A stretch of DNA of 64,000 nucleotides from an uncultured Eubacteriales bacterium (GCA_900545175.1 UQYF01000008.1:1-64000); one strand, 5' to 3'; positions 26,830 through 36,939 are shown, counted from the stretch's first letter. Translations and numbers: made by a program. The notes: generated from the letters alone by a model not told the origin.

Positions 26830-28326
26830 ATGAGAAGAAAACTTTTACACATACTTAGCAGGCTTACAGCCCTTCTTTCAGTATTTGTACTGGTGGGGAT
26901 GAGCTTTACGGTCAGGGTTGCGGCATCGGATGAGCCGTATGACACTTATAACTATGATGACAGGGAAGATTTAACTTATACACCTTCGGCATACGAACCG
27001 ATATGTTCGATTGCCGGCAACAGCCTTACATATAAGGGTGAGAACATTGGAAGCTTTGTCACACCGCAGGATATATGTTATTCAAGTGACGGCAGTCTCT
27101 ATATTGCAGACACCGGTAATAACAGAATTGTGGTTTTAAACAACGGTATGACAGAAGTTGTGGACATCATAGACAGCTTTGACAACAATGGAAAAAATGA
27201 CACATTTAAAGCACCTTATGGGGTGTGCATATCGGAGAACGGACAGCTTTATGTAGCGGATTCACAAAACCACAGAATAGTTGTTCTTGAAAAAGACGGA
27301 ACTCTTGTGAGGATAGTCGACAATCCGGTATCACAGTCACTTGAAGAAGGATATGTGTTCGTACCGCTTAAGGTGACTGTTGACTACGCAGATAGAATAT
27401 ATTGCATAGCACAGAATATGTTCGAAGGAATCATGGTTTTCGAGACAAATGGACAGTTCTCGGGATTCTTCGGAACAATCGATGTAAAGATTACTCTCTG
27501 GGAGAAGTTCTGGAAGAGAATAGCGACCAAGGAGGAGCGTTCAAAACAGCAGCTCTATATTCCGACAGAGTTTACAGGAATAGATGTAGATGCGGACGGA
27601 TTTATATATGCGACCAACATCGACTCAGCGGGAGTTCAGGCAGTGAGAAGGCTTAATCCAAGAGGTGAGGATGTAATAAAGAAGGGTGACAACAAGAATG
27701 TCGGCGGTGATCTTGCCATAAACGGCCAGTCGCAGTATGCAGGTGCATCACAGATTACAGATGTTGTCTACAGGGATAAAGGAATATATACACTTCTTGA
27801 CAGAAAGAGAGGAAGAATATTCACTTACGACCATGAAGGAAATCTTCTATACATTTTCGGAGGACTCGGAACGCAGCTTGGAACCTTTAATACACCTGTT
27901 GCGATAGAAGTATCGGGTGATAAGCTGGTTGTGTTAGATTCCTACAGAGCTGAGCTTACAGTGTTCAATGCAACGGAGTACGGCGAACTCATAAATGAGG
28001 CTATCGCATTAAGATATGACGGAGATGAGACACTTGCGGTTGAGAAATGGCGTGAGGTATTAAGGCTTGATGAGAACAATGAGCTTGCCAACACAGGAAT
28101 CGGCAAGGCTTATCTTACAGCCGGAGATAACAGAAATGCTATGAAGTACCTAAAGCTTGGAATGGATGCGGATTATTACTCAATAGCATTCAGACGTTAT
28201 CGCAATCAGGTGCTTGCGGATAATCTAAGCTATATTCTTACAGGAATAGCGGTTGTCATAGCTGCGATTGTCATTGTGGTAAGAGTAAGGGATAAAAAGC
28301 ATGGAAAGGGAGGCGAGAAGGCTTGA
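26830..28326 (+). CDS. Exported NHL-repeat protein with TPR-like segment and C-terminal membrane anchor
   Basis: This 498-residue protein has an N-terminal signal or anchor helix and several NHL-type beta-propeller blades (for example SDGSLYIADTGNNRIVVLNN and NGQLYVADSQNHRIVVLEK). A short TPR-like segment lies near 390-450, and a C-terminal helix with a basic tail gives an anchor. NHL propellers bind proteins or polysaccharides. It probably sits on the outer membrane face beside the importer as a docking part; that is inference from gene order. ATG 26830 fits the AGGAGGG site; the GTG at 26824 overlaps it. Confidence 0.75.
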   Translation: MRRKLLHILSRLTALLSVFVLVGMSFTVRVAASDEPYDTYNYDDREDLTYTPSAYEPICSIAGNSLTYKGENIGSFVTPQDICYSSDGSLYIADTGNNRIVVLNNGMTEVVDIIDSFDNNGKNDTFKAPYGVCISENGQLYVADSQNHRIVVLEKDGTLVRIVDNPVSQSLEEGYVFVPLKVTVDYADRIYCIAQNMFEGIMVFETNGQFSGFFGTIDVKITLWEKFWKRIATKEERSKQQLYIPTEFTGIDVDADGFIYATNIDSAGVQAVRRLNPRGEDVIKKGDNKNVGGDLAINGQSQYAGASQITDVVYRDKGIYTLLDRKRGRIFTYDHEGNLLYIFGGLGTQLGTFNTPVAIEVSGDKLVVLDSYRAELTVFNATEYGELINEAIALRYDGDETLAVEKWREVLRLDENNELANTGIGKAYLTAGDNRNAMKYLKLGMDADYYSIAFRRYRNQVLADNLSYILTGIAVVIAAIVIVVRVRDKKHGKGGEKA

Positions 28327-28952
28327 AAGAATTATTTTCCAAGGAAAAATGGAGCTACTTTGGATATACGCTGACGCATCCGATGGATGGCTTTTACTGG
28401 ATACGCCACAAAGAATACGGAAGTGTTCCGATAGCAGTGCTTATGGTCATACTCTTTTCAATAAGCTTCTCGTTGAACAGGCTTTATGCGAGCTTTGTCG
28501 TAAACCAGACAGATCCGAGAAGCGTAAACAGCCTGACAGAGCTTGCAGGTGTGCTGGTATTGTTCCTGCTTGTGTGTGTCGGCAACTGGTCAATCACCTG
28601 TCTTATGGACGGCGAGGGGCGTTTTAAGGACATAATTATTGCAGTGGGCTATGGAATTACACCGGCTACAGTCGGATATGTGATTGCTACTCTTTTAAGC
28701 AAGGTTATCGCAGACAATGAGCAGGCATTCTACGGACTGGTGATTGCAATAGGCATAGCTTATGCGGTGATACTGGTGCTTATGGGGATTATGCAGGTTC
28801 ACAATTATACGCTCGGAAAGACACTTACAACATTGTTTTTGACATTTGTTGCGGTGCTTATAATAATTTTCCTTGCGTTGCTGCTTTTTAATCTCGTAAA
28901 TCAGGTAATTACATTTTTTAAGAGTATTTACCTTGAACTGATATTCCGATGA
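28323..28952 (+). CDS. YIP1 family membrane protein
   Basis: This 209-residue protein has about five hydrophobic helices and the YIP1-like start YFGYTLTHPMDGFYWIRHKEYGS. Bacterial YIP1-domain proteins recur next to NHL and DUF5696 proteins in sugar-import clusters; their function is unknown. The start TTG overlaps the stop of the NHL gene, so the two are translationally coupled and probably act in one complex. Confidence 0.75.
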   Translation: MKELFSKEKWSYFGYTLTHPMDGFYWIRHKEYGSVPIAVLMVILFSISFSLNRLYASFVVNQTDPRSVNSLTELAGVLVLFLLVCVGNWSITCLMDGEGRFKDIIIAVGYGITPATVGYVIATLLSKVIADNEQAFYGLVIAIGIAYAVILVLMGIMQVHNYTLGKTLTTLFLTFVAVLIIIFLALLLFNLVNQVITFFKSIYLELIFR

Positions 28953-28968
28953 AAGGAAGGTAGGGGCT

Positions 28969-31581
28969 GTGAAGGATAAAAGGAAAAAAGTTAAAAGAAA
29001 ATTAGGGCTCTTACAGAAAATACTTCTTGGAGTATTGGGAGTGGTGGTGCTTGCAGTACTGATATGGTTTGCTTACTACATGTTCCATTTCTATCTGTAT
29101 GATGATTATAAGCAGTATCTGAGCAGTTATGAGACTGAAGAAGGCACGGAATTTCATTCGCTTAAGGATTCGTCAAAAGACGTGGACGGCATGGAGCTGG
29201 TTGCAGAGAACGATATCCTGAAGCTCTATGCATCGGTGCAGGATGGCAATGTAGCTGTGTATGACAAGAGAAGTGGTGTGACGACATACAGTAATCCGGT
29301 TGATGCGGATGATGACCCGATTGCCAATAACACCAACAAGAATTATTTAAAGTCACAATTTATAATCAACTATTACAATGCAGCCAAGGCGATGGGAACC
29401 TACGATTCCTACAGCATGGCGGTTGAAAGAGGTCAGATACAGGCACAGTCAATAGATAATGGAATAAGATTTATATATAATCTTGGAGATTTTTCTACCA
29501 ATACGACAGGAATTGTTCCACTGTATATTACGCAGGAAAAGCTTGATGAAATCTGTGGTCTGCTCGATGAGATGGGTGTTACCAATATGAGACGTTACTA
29601 CTCATCTGAGGATGCAGCGACAGGAATGCTTGTGTTAAACGGTGTAGCGCAGAAGAACATAAAGACAATCAAGAAGATTACAGGCTATCTTGAGACTGCA
29701 GGCTTTACCGAGGCTGACTATGAAGAACAGATGGAGCTTGCGGGAGTTACGGTTTCTCTCCCACTCTCATTTACAATAGCACTTGAGTACAGACTTTCAG
29801 ATGACAACATAGAGGTGAGCATTCCTTCATCAATGATAGAGGAGAATGGAGGAGGAAGTCTTTACAGAATAAGGCTTCTGGGATATTTTGCAGCGGCGGG
29901 AGCTGACGAGAATGGATATCTGGTGGTTCCTAACGGTTCAGGTTCACTTATATATTTCAACAATGGAAAGAGCAATGTCGAGAATTATTCACAGTACATA
30001 TATGATATAGACCCTCTTGCGGCAGATTATACGCTGCTTGAAAATACACAGAAGGTCAGACTTCCGATCTGCGGAATATGCAAGGAAGATTCTAATGTGC
30101 TGATGTCGGTTGAGGAAGGTGCTACAACAGCATTCTTTACAGCGGCTGTAGCAGGAAGCAACACAAGCTATAATTACGTCAATACAACCTTCGTTGTAAG
30201 AGGTTACGACCTCCTGTCAATGTTCGGTTCGACGGGAAACGAGGCTGACCTTCCGCTTCTTGAGAACAATATGTATGATATTAATTACAAGGTGAGATAT
30301 ACATTCCTTGATGATGAACATACAGGTTATTCGGGAATTGCCAATTATTACAGGGAAAGGCTTGTAAAGGAAGGTGTTTTAAGTAACAAAACCGCATCCG
30401 GAGATATACCTTTTTACTATGATGTAATCGGTGGTGTCAAGGAGACGGCAAGCATTGTCGGAGTGCGTTATCTGAAGGTAATGGCAATGACAACGTATGA
30501 TGAGGCAGCAGATATCGCACTTGATTTGAAGGATAAAGGCATTTCATATCAGGTAATGAATCTTCAAGGCTGGAGCAACGGCGGTTACTATGCGGATGTA
30601 TATGATAAGATAACAGGTCTTTCAAAGCTTGGAGGTAAAAAGAAGCTTGAAGCATTGAACGATACGATGGAGAGTATCGGAGGAAGACTCTATGTGGATG
30701 TTCCTTTCCAGGATGTCACATATATCAGCAAGCGTTACAACAGATCATTTGAGACATCACGCTACTACGGAGCAGGATATGTGGCAAGATTCGGTTCACA
30801 CAATCCGGCTAACCTTAGAATAACATCATCGCTCGGATACGATGAGAATATATATGATCTTATATCTCCTAAGTATCTGAAAAGATATGTTGAAGCATTT
30901 ATAAAGAAGTTCAATAAGCTTGATGTAGGAGGTATAGGACTTAGAGATTTGGGAGATGAGGTTCACTCCGATAAGAAGAGGACAGAATTCATCAACAGAG
31001 AGGAAGCCCTTGATATTGTAAAAGCACAGCTTGCTAAGCTTGAAGCTACAGGAAAGAACATTCTCATAAACGGAGGAAATGATTACAGCTTTGCATGTGC
31101 GACAGATATCATTGATGCACCTATAAGGGACAATGAATTCAGAATAATAGATGAGGAAATTCCTCTCTATGAGATGATTATTCACGGCTACATCGATTAT
31201 GCGGGAGGTCAGCTTAACTTCCACGACTCGGCAGACAATACGGAAATTACACTCAGAATGATTGAGTACGGAGCTTCTCCGAGATATGTGTTTACCAAGG
31301 AGAGCGCGAGTGAGATGAAGTACACGGCACTCAATAAGTTCTATGCTACCAAGTATGACAACTGGTGTGACGAGGCTGTGAGCGTATACAACAAGGTCAA
31401 CGGCGTATTAAAATATGTGAGCGGTGAGACGATTGTAAAGCATGAAATAAGAGACAGCGGTGTCAGGGCAGTGACATATTCAAACGGTGTTGTGGTGTAT
31501 GTAAACTATACAGATTATGATGCGGTGGAGGATGGAATAACAATTCCTGCACACGGATATCAGAGAGGAGGAAAACAATGA
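28969..31581 (+). CDS. DUF5696 protein, membrane-anchored, probable uncharacterised glycoside hydrolase fold
   Basis: This 870-residue protein has a basic N-terminus and one membrane helix (about 15-38), so the bulk is outside the cell. An N-terminal beta-rich region is followed by a probable TIM-barrel region (about 480-770) with GGIGLRDLGDE and INGGNDYSFACATDIIDAP. A small C-terminal beta domain contains VVVYVNYTDYD. I recall the family as DUF5696. The barrel plus C-terminal beta domain is the layout of many retaining glycosidases, so hydrolase activity is a reasonable inference without proof. The start is GTG at 28969 after GGAAGGTAGGGG. It overlaps the next permease by 4 bp. Confidence 0.7.
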   Translation: MKDKRKKVKRKLGLLQKILLGVLGVVVLAVLIWFAYYMFHFYLYDDYKQYLSSYETEEGTEFHSLKDSSKDVDGMELVAENDILKLYASVQDGNVAVYDKRSGVTTYSNPVDADDDPIANNTNKNYLKSQFIINYYNAAKAMGTYDSYSMAVERGQIQAQSIDNGIRFIYNLGDFSTNTTGIVPLYITQEKLDEICGLLDEMGVTNMRRYYSSEDAATGMLVLNGVAQKNIKTIKKITGYLETAGFTEADYEEQMELAGVTVSLPLSFTIALEYRLSDDNIEVSIPSSMIEENGGGSLYRIRLLGYFAAAGADENGYLVVPNGSGSLIYFNNGKSNVENYSQYIYDIDPLAADYTLLENTQKVRLPICGICKEDSNVLMSVEEGATTAFFTAAVAGSNTSYNYVNTTFVVRGYDLLSMFGSTGNEADLPLLENNMYDINYKVRYTFLDDEHTGYSGIANYYRERLVKEGVLSNKTASGDIPFYYDVIGGVKETASIVGVRYLKVMAMTTYDEAADIALDLKDKGISYQVMNLQGWSNGGYYADVYDKITGLSKLGGKKKLEALNDTMESIGGRLYVDVPFQDVTYISKRYNRSFETSRYYGAGYVARFGSHNPANLRITSSLGYDENIYDLISPKYLKRYVEAFIKKFNKLDVGGIGLRDLGDEVHSDKKRTEFINREEALDIVKAQLAKLEATGKNILINGGNDYSFACATDIIDAPIRDNEFRIIDEEIPLYEMIIHGYIDYAGGQLNFHDSADNTEITLRMIEYGASPRYVFTKESASEMKYTALNKFYATKYDNWCDEAVSVYNKVNGVLKYVSGETIVKHEIRDSGVRAVTYSNGVVVYVNYTDYDAVEDGITIPAHGYQRGGKQ

Positions 31582-32492
31582 AGCAGAAAAGAGGCTTATC
31601 ACTTCTTCAGAAGAGAAATGCGAAAGGCTTTATGTTCATCCTCCCATGGCTGATAGGTTTTATCATATTCTATGTAAGAAGCATGTTTATGACGGCACAG
31701 TTTTCACTGTCAACAATGACAACCTCTGCCGGAGGCGGTTACACACTTGAGTGGGTGGGACTTAGCAATTATATCTACGCATTCAGGGCTCACGGAACCT
31801 TCAAGCAGGTGCTTACAACATCAATACTCAATATGCTGGTGGATGTACCGCTCATAACCTTTTTCAGTCTGTTCATGGCGATACTCTTAAACCGCAGGTT
31901 CAAGGGAAGAACAATAGTAAGAGCAATATTCTTCCTGCCGATTATTATGAATGCGGGAGCGATAACATCGGCTATGGAGCTAGCAAGAACAATGATGTCG
32001 GGCGGTATATCATCGGGAGCAAGCGAGATATCGGATGCAGCCGCATCGGGAGTTGATGTAGCATACTTTATCGAGCTGTTTAAGAATCTGGCAATGCCGG
32101 ATAAGCTCCTTGATTACATAGTGGCAGCGGTGGCACGAATTAACGATATCATATCAGCATCAGGAGTGCAGATAATCATATTCATAGCAGCACTTCAGTC
32201 AATACCGGGGTCTATGTATGAGGTTGCAAAAATTGAGGGTGCTACGGCATATGAAACCTTCTGGAAAGTAACATTTCCGATGGTTATGCCGCATATAATA
32301 ACAAATGTGGTTTACACGGTTGTAGATAACTTCGCTAAGAGCGATGTTGTGCAGCTGGCTTATGACACATGTTTTAACGAAATCAATTATGGACTCAGTT
32401 CAACAATGAGCCTTGTGTCAACAGTTATTGTTTGTCTGATTCTGGTTCTGGTATGTGGCTTTATACAGAAGAGAACCTTCTATTATAACTAG
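31578..32492 (+). CDS. Sugar ABC transporter permease, pair 2 (first subunit)
   Basis: This 304-residue permease has six helices and the EAA loop EVAKIEGATAYETFWKVTFP. A long loop between helices 3 and 4 is rich in Ser, Gly and Ala (about 130-165). The ATG overlaps the stop of the DUF5696 gene. This second permease pair in the same operon is unusual. It may serve the second solute-binding protein at 35393. Confidence 0.88.
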   Translation: MKQKRGLSLLQKRNAKGFMFILPWLIGFIIFYVRSMFMTAQFSLSTMTTSAGGGYTLEWVGLSNYIYAFRAHGTFKQVLTTSILNMLVDVPLITFFSLFMAILLNRRFKGRTIVRAIFFLPIIMNAGAITSAMELARTMMSGGISSGASEISDAAASGVDVAYFIELFKNLAMPDKLLDYIVAAVARINDIISASGVQIIIFIAALQSIPGSMYEVAKIEGATAYETFWKVTFPMVMPHIITNVVYTVVDNFAKSDVVQLAYDTCFNEINYGLSSTMSLVSTVIVCLILVLVCGFIQKRTFYYN

Positions 32493-32509
32493 GGAAAGGA
32501 GAGACCGAT

Positions 32510-33472
32510 ATGCAAAAAATCAAGTTGGACGCACAGACAAGAAACAGTATGAGCGCAATGCAGCGCAATGTAAAAAAAGGTATTCTTGGTCTGGCACAGT
32601 TTGTTGTTATTGTTGGTATCTGTTACGTTATCGTGGCACCGATACTTGGAATACTGGTAAGCTCCTTTATGTCGGACGGCGATGCATATAACCCTATGGT
32701 GTATATGATACCGACATCACCTACGCTTTTGAAGTACAAGACAGTAATAGAACGTCTCGATTACTTTCCGACCATGGGCAGGGATCTGCTATACACTCTG
32801 AGCCTTATGATTATACAGGTTCTTATCTGTTCGATGGTCGGATATGGTTTTGCAAGATTTGATTTTCCGTTAAAAAAGCTGCTGTTTGCCTGCGTGGTAG
32901 TTATGATTGTCATTCCGACAAACACGATTATGCTTCCATTGTACATGACTTTCAGAAATTTCAATCCTTTCGGACTTGCGACACTCATTAAGGGAAAGAG
33001 CATTAACCTTCTTGGAACGCCGGTTCCGATGTATATCATGACATTCTTAGGGTGTGGACTTCGTTCGGGTCTGTACATATATATTTTTAACCAGTTTTTC
33101 AGAGGTCTGCCAAAGGAGATTGAGGAGGCAGCCTTCGTGGATGGCGCAGGAGTATGGTACACATATTTTCGAATCATGCTTATGAATGCCATGCCGTCTG
33201 TCATCACCGTAGCAGTGTTCTCTATGGTATGGCAGTACAATGATACATTTTATGCGAAGTTATTTCTGATAAGCGAGAACATTGTAATCAGTAAAAAGAT
33301 TTCATCTCTGACAGCGGTAATAGCCAACGAGGATAAAATCTTAGATACAACAATCCAGCAGTTGTATCTTGATGCCGGTATCATTCTCATCATGGTGCCG
33401 ATTGTGCTGATTTATGTTTTCCTGCAGAGATACTTTATAGAGGGTGTAGAAAGAAGCGGTATTGTAGGATAA
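32510..33472 (+). CDS. Sugar ABC transporter permease, pair 2 (second subunit)
   Basis: This 320-residue MalG-type permease has the EAA loop EEAAFVDGAGVWYTYFRI. It follows its partner by 17 bp and has AAAGGAGAG before the ATG. It completes the second permease heterodimer of the cluster and, like the first, has no local ATPase. Confidence 0.88.
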   Translation: MQKIKLDAQTRNSMSAMQRNVKKGILGLAQFVVIVGICYVIVAPILGILVSSFMSDGDAYNPMVYMIPTSPTLLKYKTVIERLDYFPTMGRDLLYTLSLMIIQVLICSMVGYGFARFDFPLKKLLFACVVVMIVIPTNTIMLPLYMTFRNFNPFGLATLIKGKSINLLGTPVPMYIMTFLGCGLRSGLYIYIFNQFFRGLPKEIEEAAFVDGAGVWYTYFRIMLMNAMPSVITVAVFSMVWQYNDTFYAKLFLISENIVISKKISSLTAVIANEDKILDTTIQQLYLDAGIILIMVPIVLIYVFLQRYFIEGVERSGIVG

Positions 33473-33501
33473 CCGCTCGCCGCAAAAAAGGAGGAGAAGG
33501 C

Positions 33502-35376
33502 GTGAGACGTAACAAATTATTAGCCTGCTTGATGGCAGGAACAATGGCAGTATCACTTACTGCATGCAGTGGCAGCGCAAACAGCGATGCGACAACAACA
33601 GCTCCGAGCACGACGGAGGCTGCATCAACACAGGAAGCGACTAATGAGACCACAACGGAGGCTCCACAGGTAAAGTCGGATGCGAGTGTTGATTTTGAAG
33701 ATGGTCAGATGGGCTTCGTGCAGGCATACAGTGCACCGGCAAATGCAGCTGACGTAGAGATGAACGTTGTTGATTTTGACGGAAGCAAGGCACTTGAAGT
33801 TAAGAATCTTAATGGAAAGGTTCCGTTTGTAGGAATCGATGTGAGCAGCCTTTGTGGTGCATCTGTAGCTGACATTGCATCGATATCGATGAAGCTTGGT
33901 GTTACATACGAGGATGGAAGCTTCAGCGCATGTGCCGGAAAGGTAACAACATGGACGGGTGAAGACCTTGTTCAGACAGGTTATGACTGGTCAGTCTATA
34001 TGGAGAGCAAAAATCCTAAGATTGCACAGATTGATGTATCAGGGGTTCCTTTTGTTGCAGATGCCAAGAACATTCTTGTAGTATCTCTTGAGACAGATAA
34101 TGGTATAGATGCAGGACATGGAAATGCAACTCTTTATGTGGATGACATTACCTTCTATGATGCATCAGGCAATGTAATAACGGCTGATAAGAGCGTTGCA
34201 TTTGCTGAGCCGGCAGGCTATTCAAGCAGCGGAAGAGATTCGTCTAACCTCTTTGCCGTAAAGAATGCAGTTAATTTTGAGGGATTTGCGACAAGCGCGG
34301 ATGCGTGGACACAGTCCGGCTTCACAATGCCACAGGAAATTCTTGATGCCCTTGTACCTGGATCTGTTGTTGAGATTGAGTACAAGTCAGAGACAGGAAA
34401 CATGTGGATTGTAATGAACGAAGCACAGGAAGGCTGGATGAGAGTCGGTCAGGACGGAACAGATGACCCTGCACTTTGCGATGGACAGAAGTGCTATGTT
34501 ACATATGAGCAGCTCGCAGCACTCTGCACAGATGATGTCAGCACATGGGGAAGCACAATGCAGTGTGAGTCCGATGGAGCATGGGAAGTATTCTCAGTTA
34601 AAGTAGGACAGCAGGCAAATAATTATGCACTCTTAAATCCTGTTACATTTGAAGGCTTTGAGACAAAAGCAGATGCATGGACACAGTCCGGATTTACAAT
34701 GCCACAGGAAGTTCTTGATGCCCTTGTACCGGGCTCAGTTGTCGAGATTACATACAGTTCAGAGACAGGCAACATGTGGATTGTAATGAACGAAGCACAG
34801 GAAGGCTGGATGAGAGTCGGTCAGGACGGAACAGATGACCCTGCACTTTGCGATGGACAGAAGTGCTATGTTACATATGAGCAGCTCGCAGCACTCTGCA
34901 CAGATGATGTCAGCACATGGGGAAGCACAATGCAGTGTGAGTCCGATGGAGCATGGGAAGTATATGGTGTGAGAGTAGGAACAGCAGCACAGTTCGCTCC
35001 TGTTAATAAGCTTGTCAAGTTCGAAGGCTTCGAGACAAGTGCAGATGCATGGACACAGTCCGGATTTACAATGCCACAGGAAATTCTCAATGCCCTTGTA
35101 CCTGGCTCAATCGTAACTATACAGTACTCATCAGATACAGGAAATATGTGGCTTGTAATGAACGAGGCACAGGAAGGCTGGATGAGAGTTGGTCAGGCAG
35201 GAACAGAAGATCCTGCACTCTGCAATGGAACTTATGCACAGATAACATATGAGCAGCTCGCAGCACTCTGCACGGATGATGTAAGCACATGGGGAAGCAC
35301 GATGCAGTGTGAGTCTGATGGAGCATGGGAAGTTTACGGTGTATGGGTAAGCACACCGGCTGTGTCCGCAGAATAG
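33502..35376 (+). CDS. Surface lipoprotein with three tandem 124-residue repeats, probably carbohydrate-binding
   Basis: This 624-residue lipoprotein (lipobox LTAC) starts at GTG 33502 after GGAGGAGAAGG. A Thr/Ser-rich linker is followed by a beta-sandwich-like domain (about 55-235; contains VDFEDGQMGFVQ and LYVDDITFYD). Three tandem repeats of 124 residues follow, each with DAWTQSGFTMPQE, GNMWIVMNEAQEGWMRVGQ and VSTWGSTMQCESDGAWEVY. The abundance of Trp, and two conserved Cys per repeat, fit multivalent polysaccharide binding. No catalytic motif is visible. It precedes a solute-binding protein, so a capture role at the cell surface is likely. Confidence 0.72.
   Translation: MRRNKLLACLMAGTMAVSLTACSGSANSDATTTAPSTTEAASTQEATNETTTEAPQVKSDASVDFEDGQMGFVQAYSAPANAADVEMNVVDFDGSKALEVKNLNGKVPFVGIDVSSLCGASVADIASISMKLGVTYEDGSFSACAGKVTTWTGEDLVQTGYDWSVYMESKNPKIAQIDVSGVPFVADAKNILVVSLETDNGIDAGHGNATLYVDDITFYDASGNVITADKSVAFAEPAGYSSSGRDSSNLFAVKNAVNFEGFATSADAWTQSGFTMPQEILDALVPGSVVEIEYKSETGNMWIVMNEAQEGWMRVGQDGTDDPALCDGQKCYVTYEQLAALCTDDVSTWGSTMQCESDGAWEVFSVKVGQQANNYALLNPVTFEGFETKADAWTQSGFTMPQEVLDALVPGSVVEITYSSETGNMWIVMNEAQEGWMRVGQDGTDDPALCDGQKCYVTYEQLAALCTDDVSTWGSTMQCESDGAWEVYGVRVGTAAQFAPVNKLVKFEGFETSADAWTQSGFTMPQEILNALVPGSIVTIQYSSDTGNMWLVMNEAQEGWMRVGQAGTEDPALCNGTYAQITYEQLAALCTDDVSTWGSTMQCESDGAWEVYGVWVSTPAVSAE
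34276..35370 (+). repeat. Three in-frame tandem repeats, period exactly 372 bp
   Basis: Copies begin at 34276, 34648 and 35020, a period of 372 bp (124 codons). Copies 1 and 2 are identical over a block of at least 170 bp (for example the DNA for the EGWMRVGQ to GAWEV region), and copy 3 is slightly diverged. The synonymous identity points to recent duplication or gene conversion. Confidence 0.92.
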
Positions 35377-35392
35377 ATTGGAGGATTAATCA

Positions 35393-36871
35393 ATGAGAAG
35401 ATTTTTAAAGAAGATTTGTGCGACAGGACTTGCCGCATCAATGGTTTTGTCAATGACAGCATGTAATAATACAGCAAATACCAATACAACAACTCAGGCA
35501 GATAACAATACGACTCCACAGGCTGCACAGACCACGCCGCAGTCACAGGAGACAACGACACAGAAGAATGACACGACCACGAGTGGTACACCAAGACATC
35601 TCACAATCGGAAGCTGGTGGGTTCAGTACTATGACAGCACACATACCTCCGTTGAGGATGACCCAAGCTACGCAGGAGATCTTGCAGCCGAGCTAAAGTT
35701 CGAGAATGTAAAGAAGATTGAGGATAAGTACAATGTAACCTTCGCATGGGAGAATCTCACATATGCAGGTACAAAGGAATCCATCAACACCTCAGTCCTT
35801 GCAGGCTCACCTGACTGTGATATATACCTTGTAGATCTTGGAATGGCTATTCCGGCAGCCATGAACGGACTTGCAACTGATTTAAAGACGGTTCTTCCTG
35901 CAGATGATGACCTCTTTACAACACAGAATAATATTAAGTATCTTGACCTCGGTGATGGCAAGGCTTGTATTTTAAAGAGAGTTGAGGCACAGAGTACTGT
36001 TGAGTCTACATATCCTCTTGCATTCAATAAGCAGCTTCTTGAGGACAATAACCTTGAGGATCCAAGAGAGCTCTACAAGAGAGGCGAGTGGACATGGGAT
36101 AAGTTCATAGAGTACTGTCAGGTTCTCACACAGGACACCAACGGTGACGGAACCGTTGATCAGTATGGCTTTGGAGGGTTCGGCTTCGAGACCTTCGAGC
36201 AGCTTATGATGAGCAACGGCGGTTCAATCGCAGCCGGAACAACGGAGACACTTTCAAGTGCATCTGTAGGCGAGGCTCTTCAGATGCTTCAGGATATGTA
36301 TATCACATACAATGTATGTTATCCTTACGATAACGATTCGGACACAATGAGATTTATTTACCGTAATGGTAATATCGGCTTCTGGCCTGGAGCAGCATGG
36401 ATTGCAGCTTATAACGCAGACTATGACTACAACGGTACACAGGGTGTAACTCTTGAGTTTGATACATGCTATGTTCAGTGGCCTGTAGGTCCTTCGGGAA
36501 ATCAGGAGACTAACAAGGGTAAGGTTACATCCGGTGAGTTCTATATCATTCCTGCCGGTGTAGAGAATCCGGAGCTTGTATATGACGTACTCTATGATAT
36601 GTGGAACTGGTATGACGGCGACACATCAATACGTGATGATGAGGAGACACTCTACTGGTGGTATGCGGTAACAGATAAGGATCCTGAGATTCAGGATCAG
36701 AACTTCGATGTAATGTTTGACTGCGGAAGCAGGGAGCAGTTCGATTTATGGAATTCAATGGGTATTGAGTATGACCTTGAGAGCCTTATAAACGGTACCG
36801 TGACAGCAGCACAGTTCCAGGAGACATACAAGCAGCAGATTCAGGATGCGCTTGATGCTTACTTTAACTAA
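35393..36871 (+). CDS. Carbohydrate ABC transporter solute-binding lipoprotein (family 1)
   Basis: This 492-residue lipoprotein (lipobox MTAC, Cys about 24) has a long Thr/Gln/Asn-rich linker and a family 1 extracellular solute-binding fold. It includes a possible calcium loop DTNGDGTVDQYGF that is common in CUT1 binding proteins, and FWPGAAWIAAYNADYDY near the sugar site. It is the second binding protein in the cluster and probably delivers mannan oligosaccharides to one of the two permease pairs. GGAGG precedes the ATG. Confidence 0.87.
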   Translation: MRRFLKKICATGLAASMVLSMTACNNTANTNTTTQADNNTTPQAAQTTPQSQETTTQKNDTTTSGTPRHLTIGSWWVQYYDSTHTSVEDDPSYAGDLAAELKFENVKKIEDKYNVTFAWENLTYAGTKESINTSVLAGSPDCDIYLVDLGMAIPAAMNGLATDLKTVLPADDDLFTTQNNIKYLDLGDGKACILKRVEAQSTVESTYPLAFNKQLLEDNNLEDPRELYKRGEWTWDKFIEYCQVLTQDTNGDGTVDQYGFGGFGFETFEQLMMSNGGSIAAGTTETLSSASVGEALQMLQDMYITYNVCYPYDNDSDTMRFIYRNGNIGFWPGAAWIAAYNADYDYNGTQGVTLEFDTCYVQWPVGPSGNQETNKGKVTSGEFYIIPAGVENPELVYDVLYDMWNWYDGDTSIRDDEETLYWWYAVTDKDPEIQDQNFDVMFDCGSREQFDLWNSMGIEYDLESLINGTVTAAQFQETYKQQIQDALDAYFN

Positions 36872-36939
36872 TGCTTAAGAGGCATAAGAAAAAATTTACT
36901 TAAATTTAATTGTTTAAAACGCACGCCTCTATTAAAATA

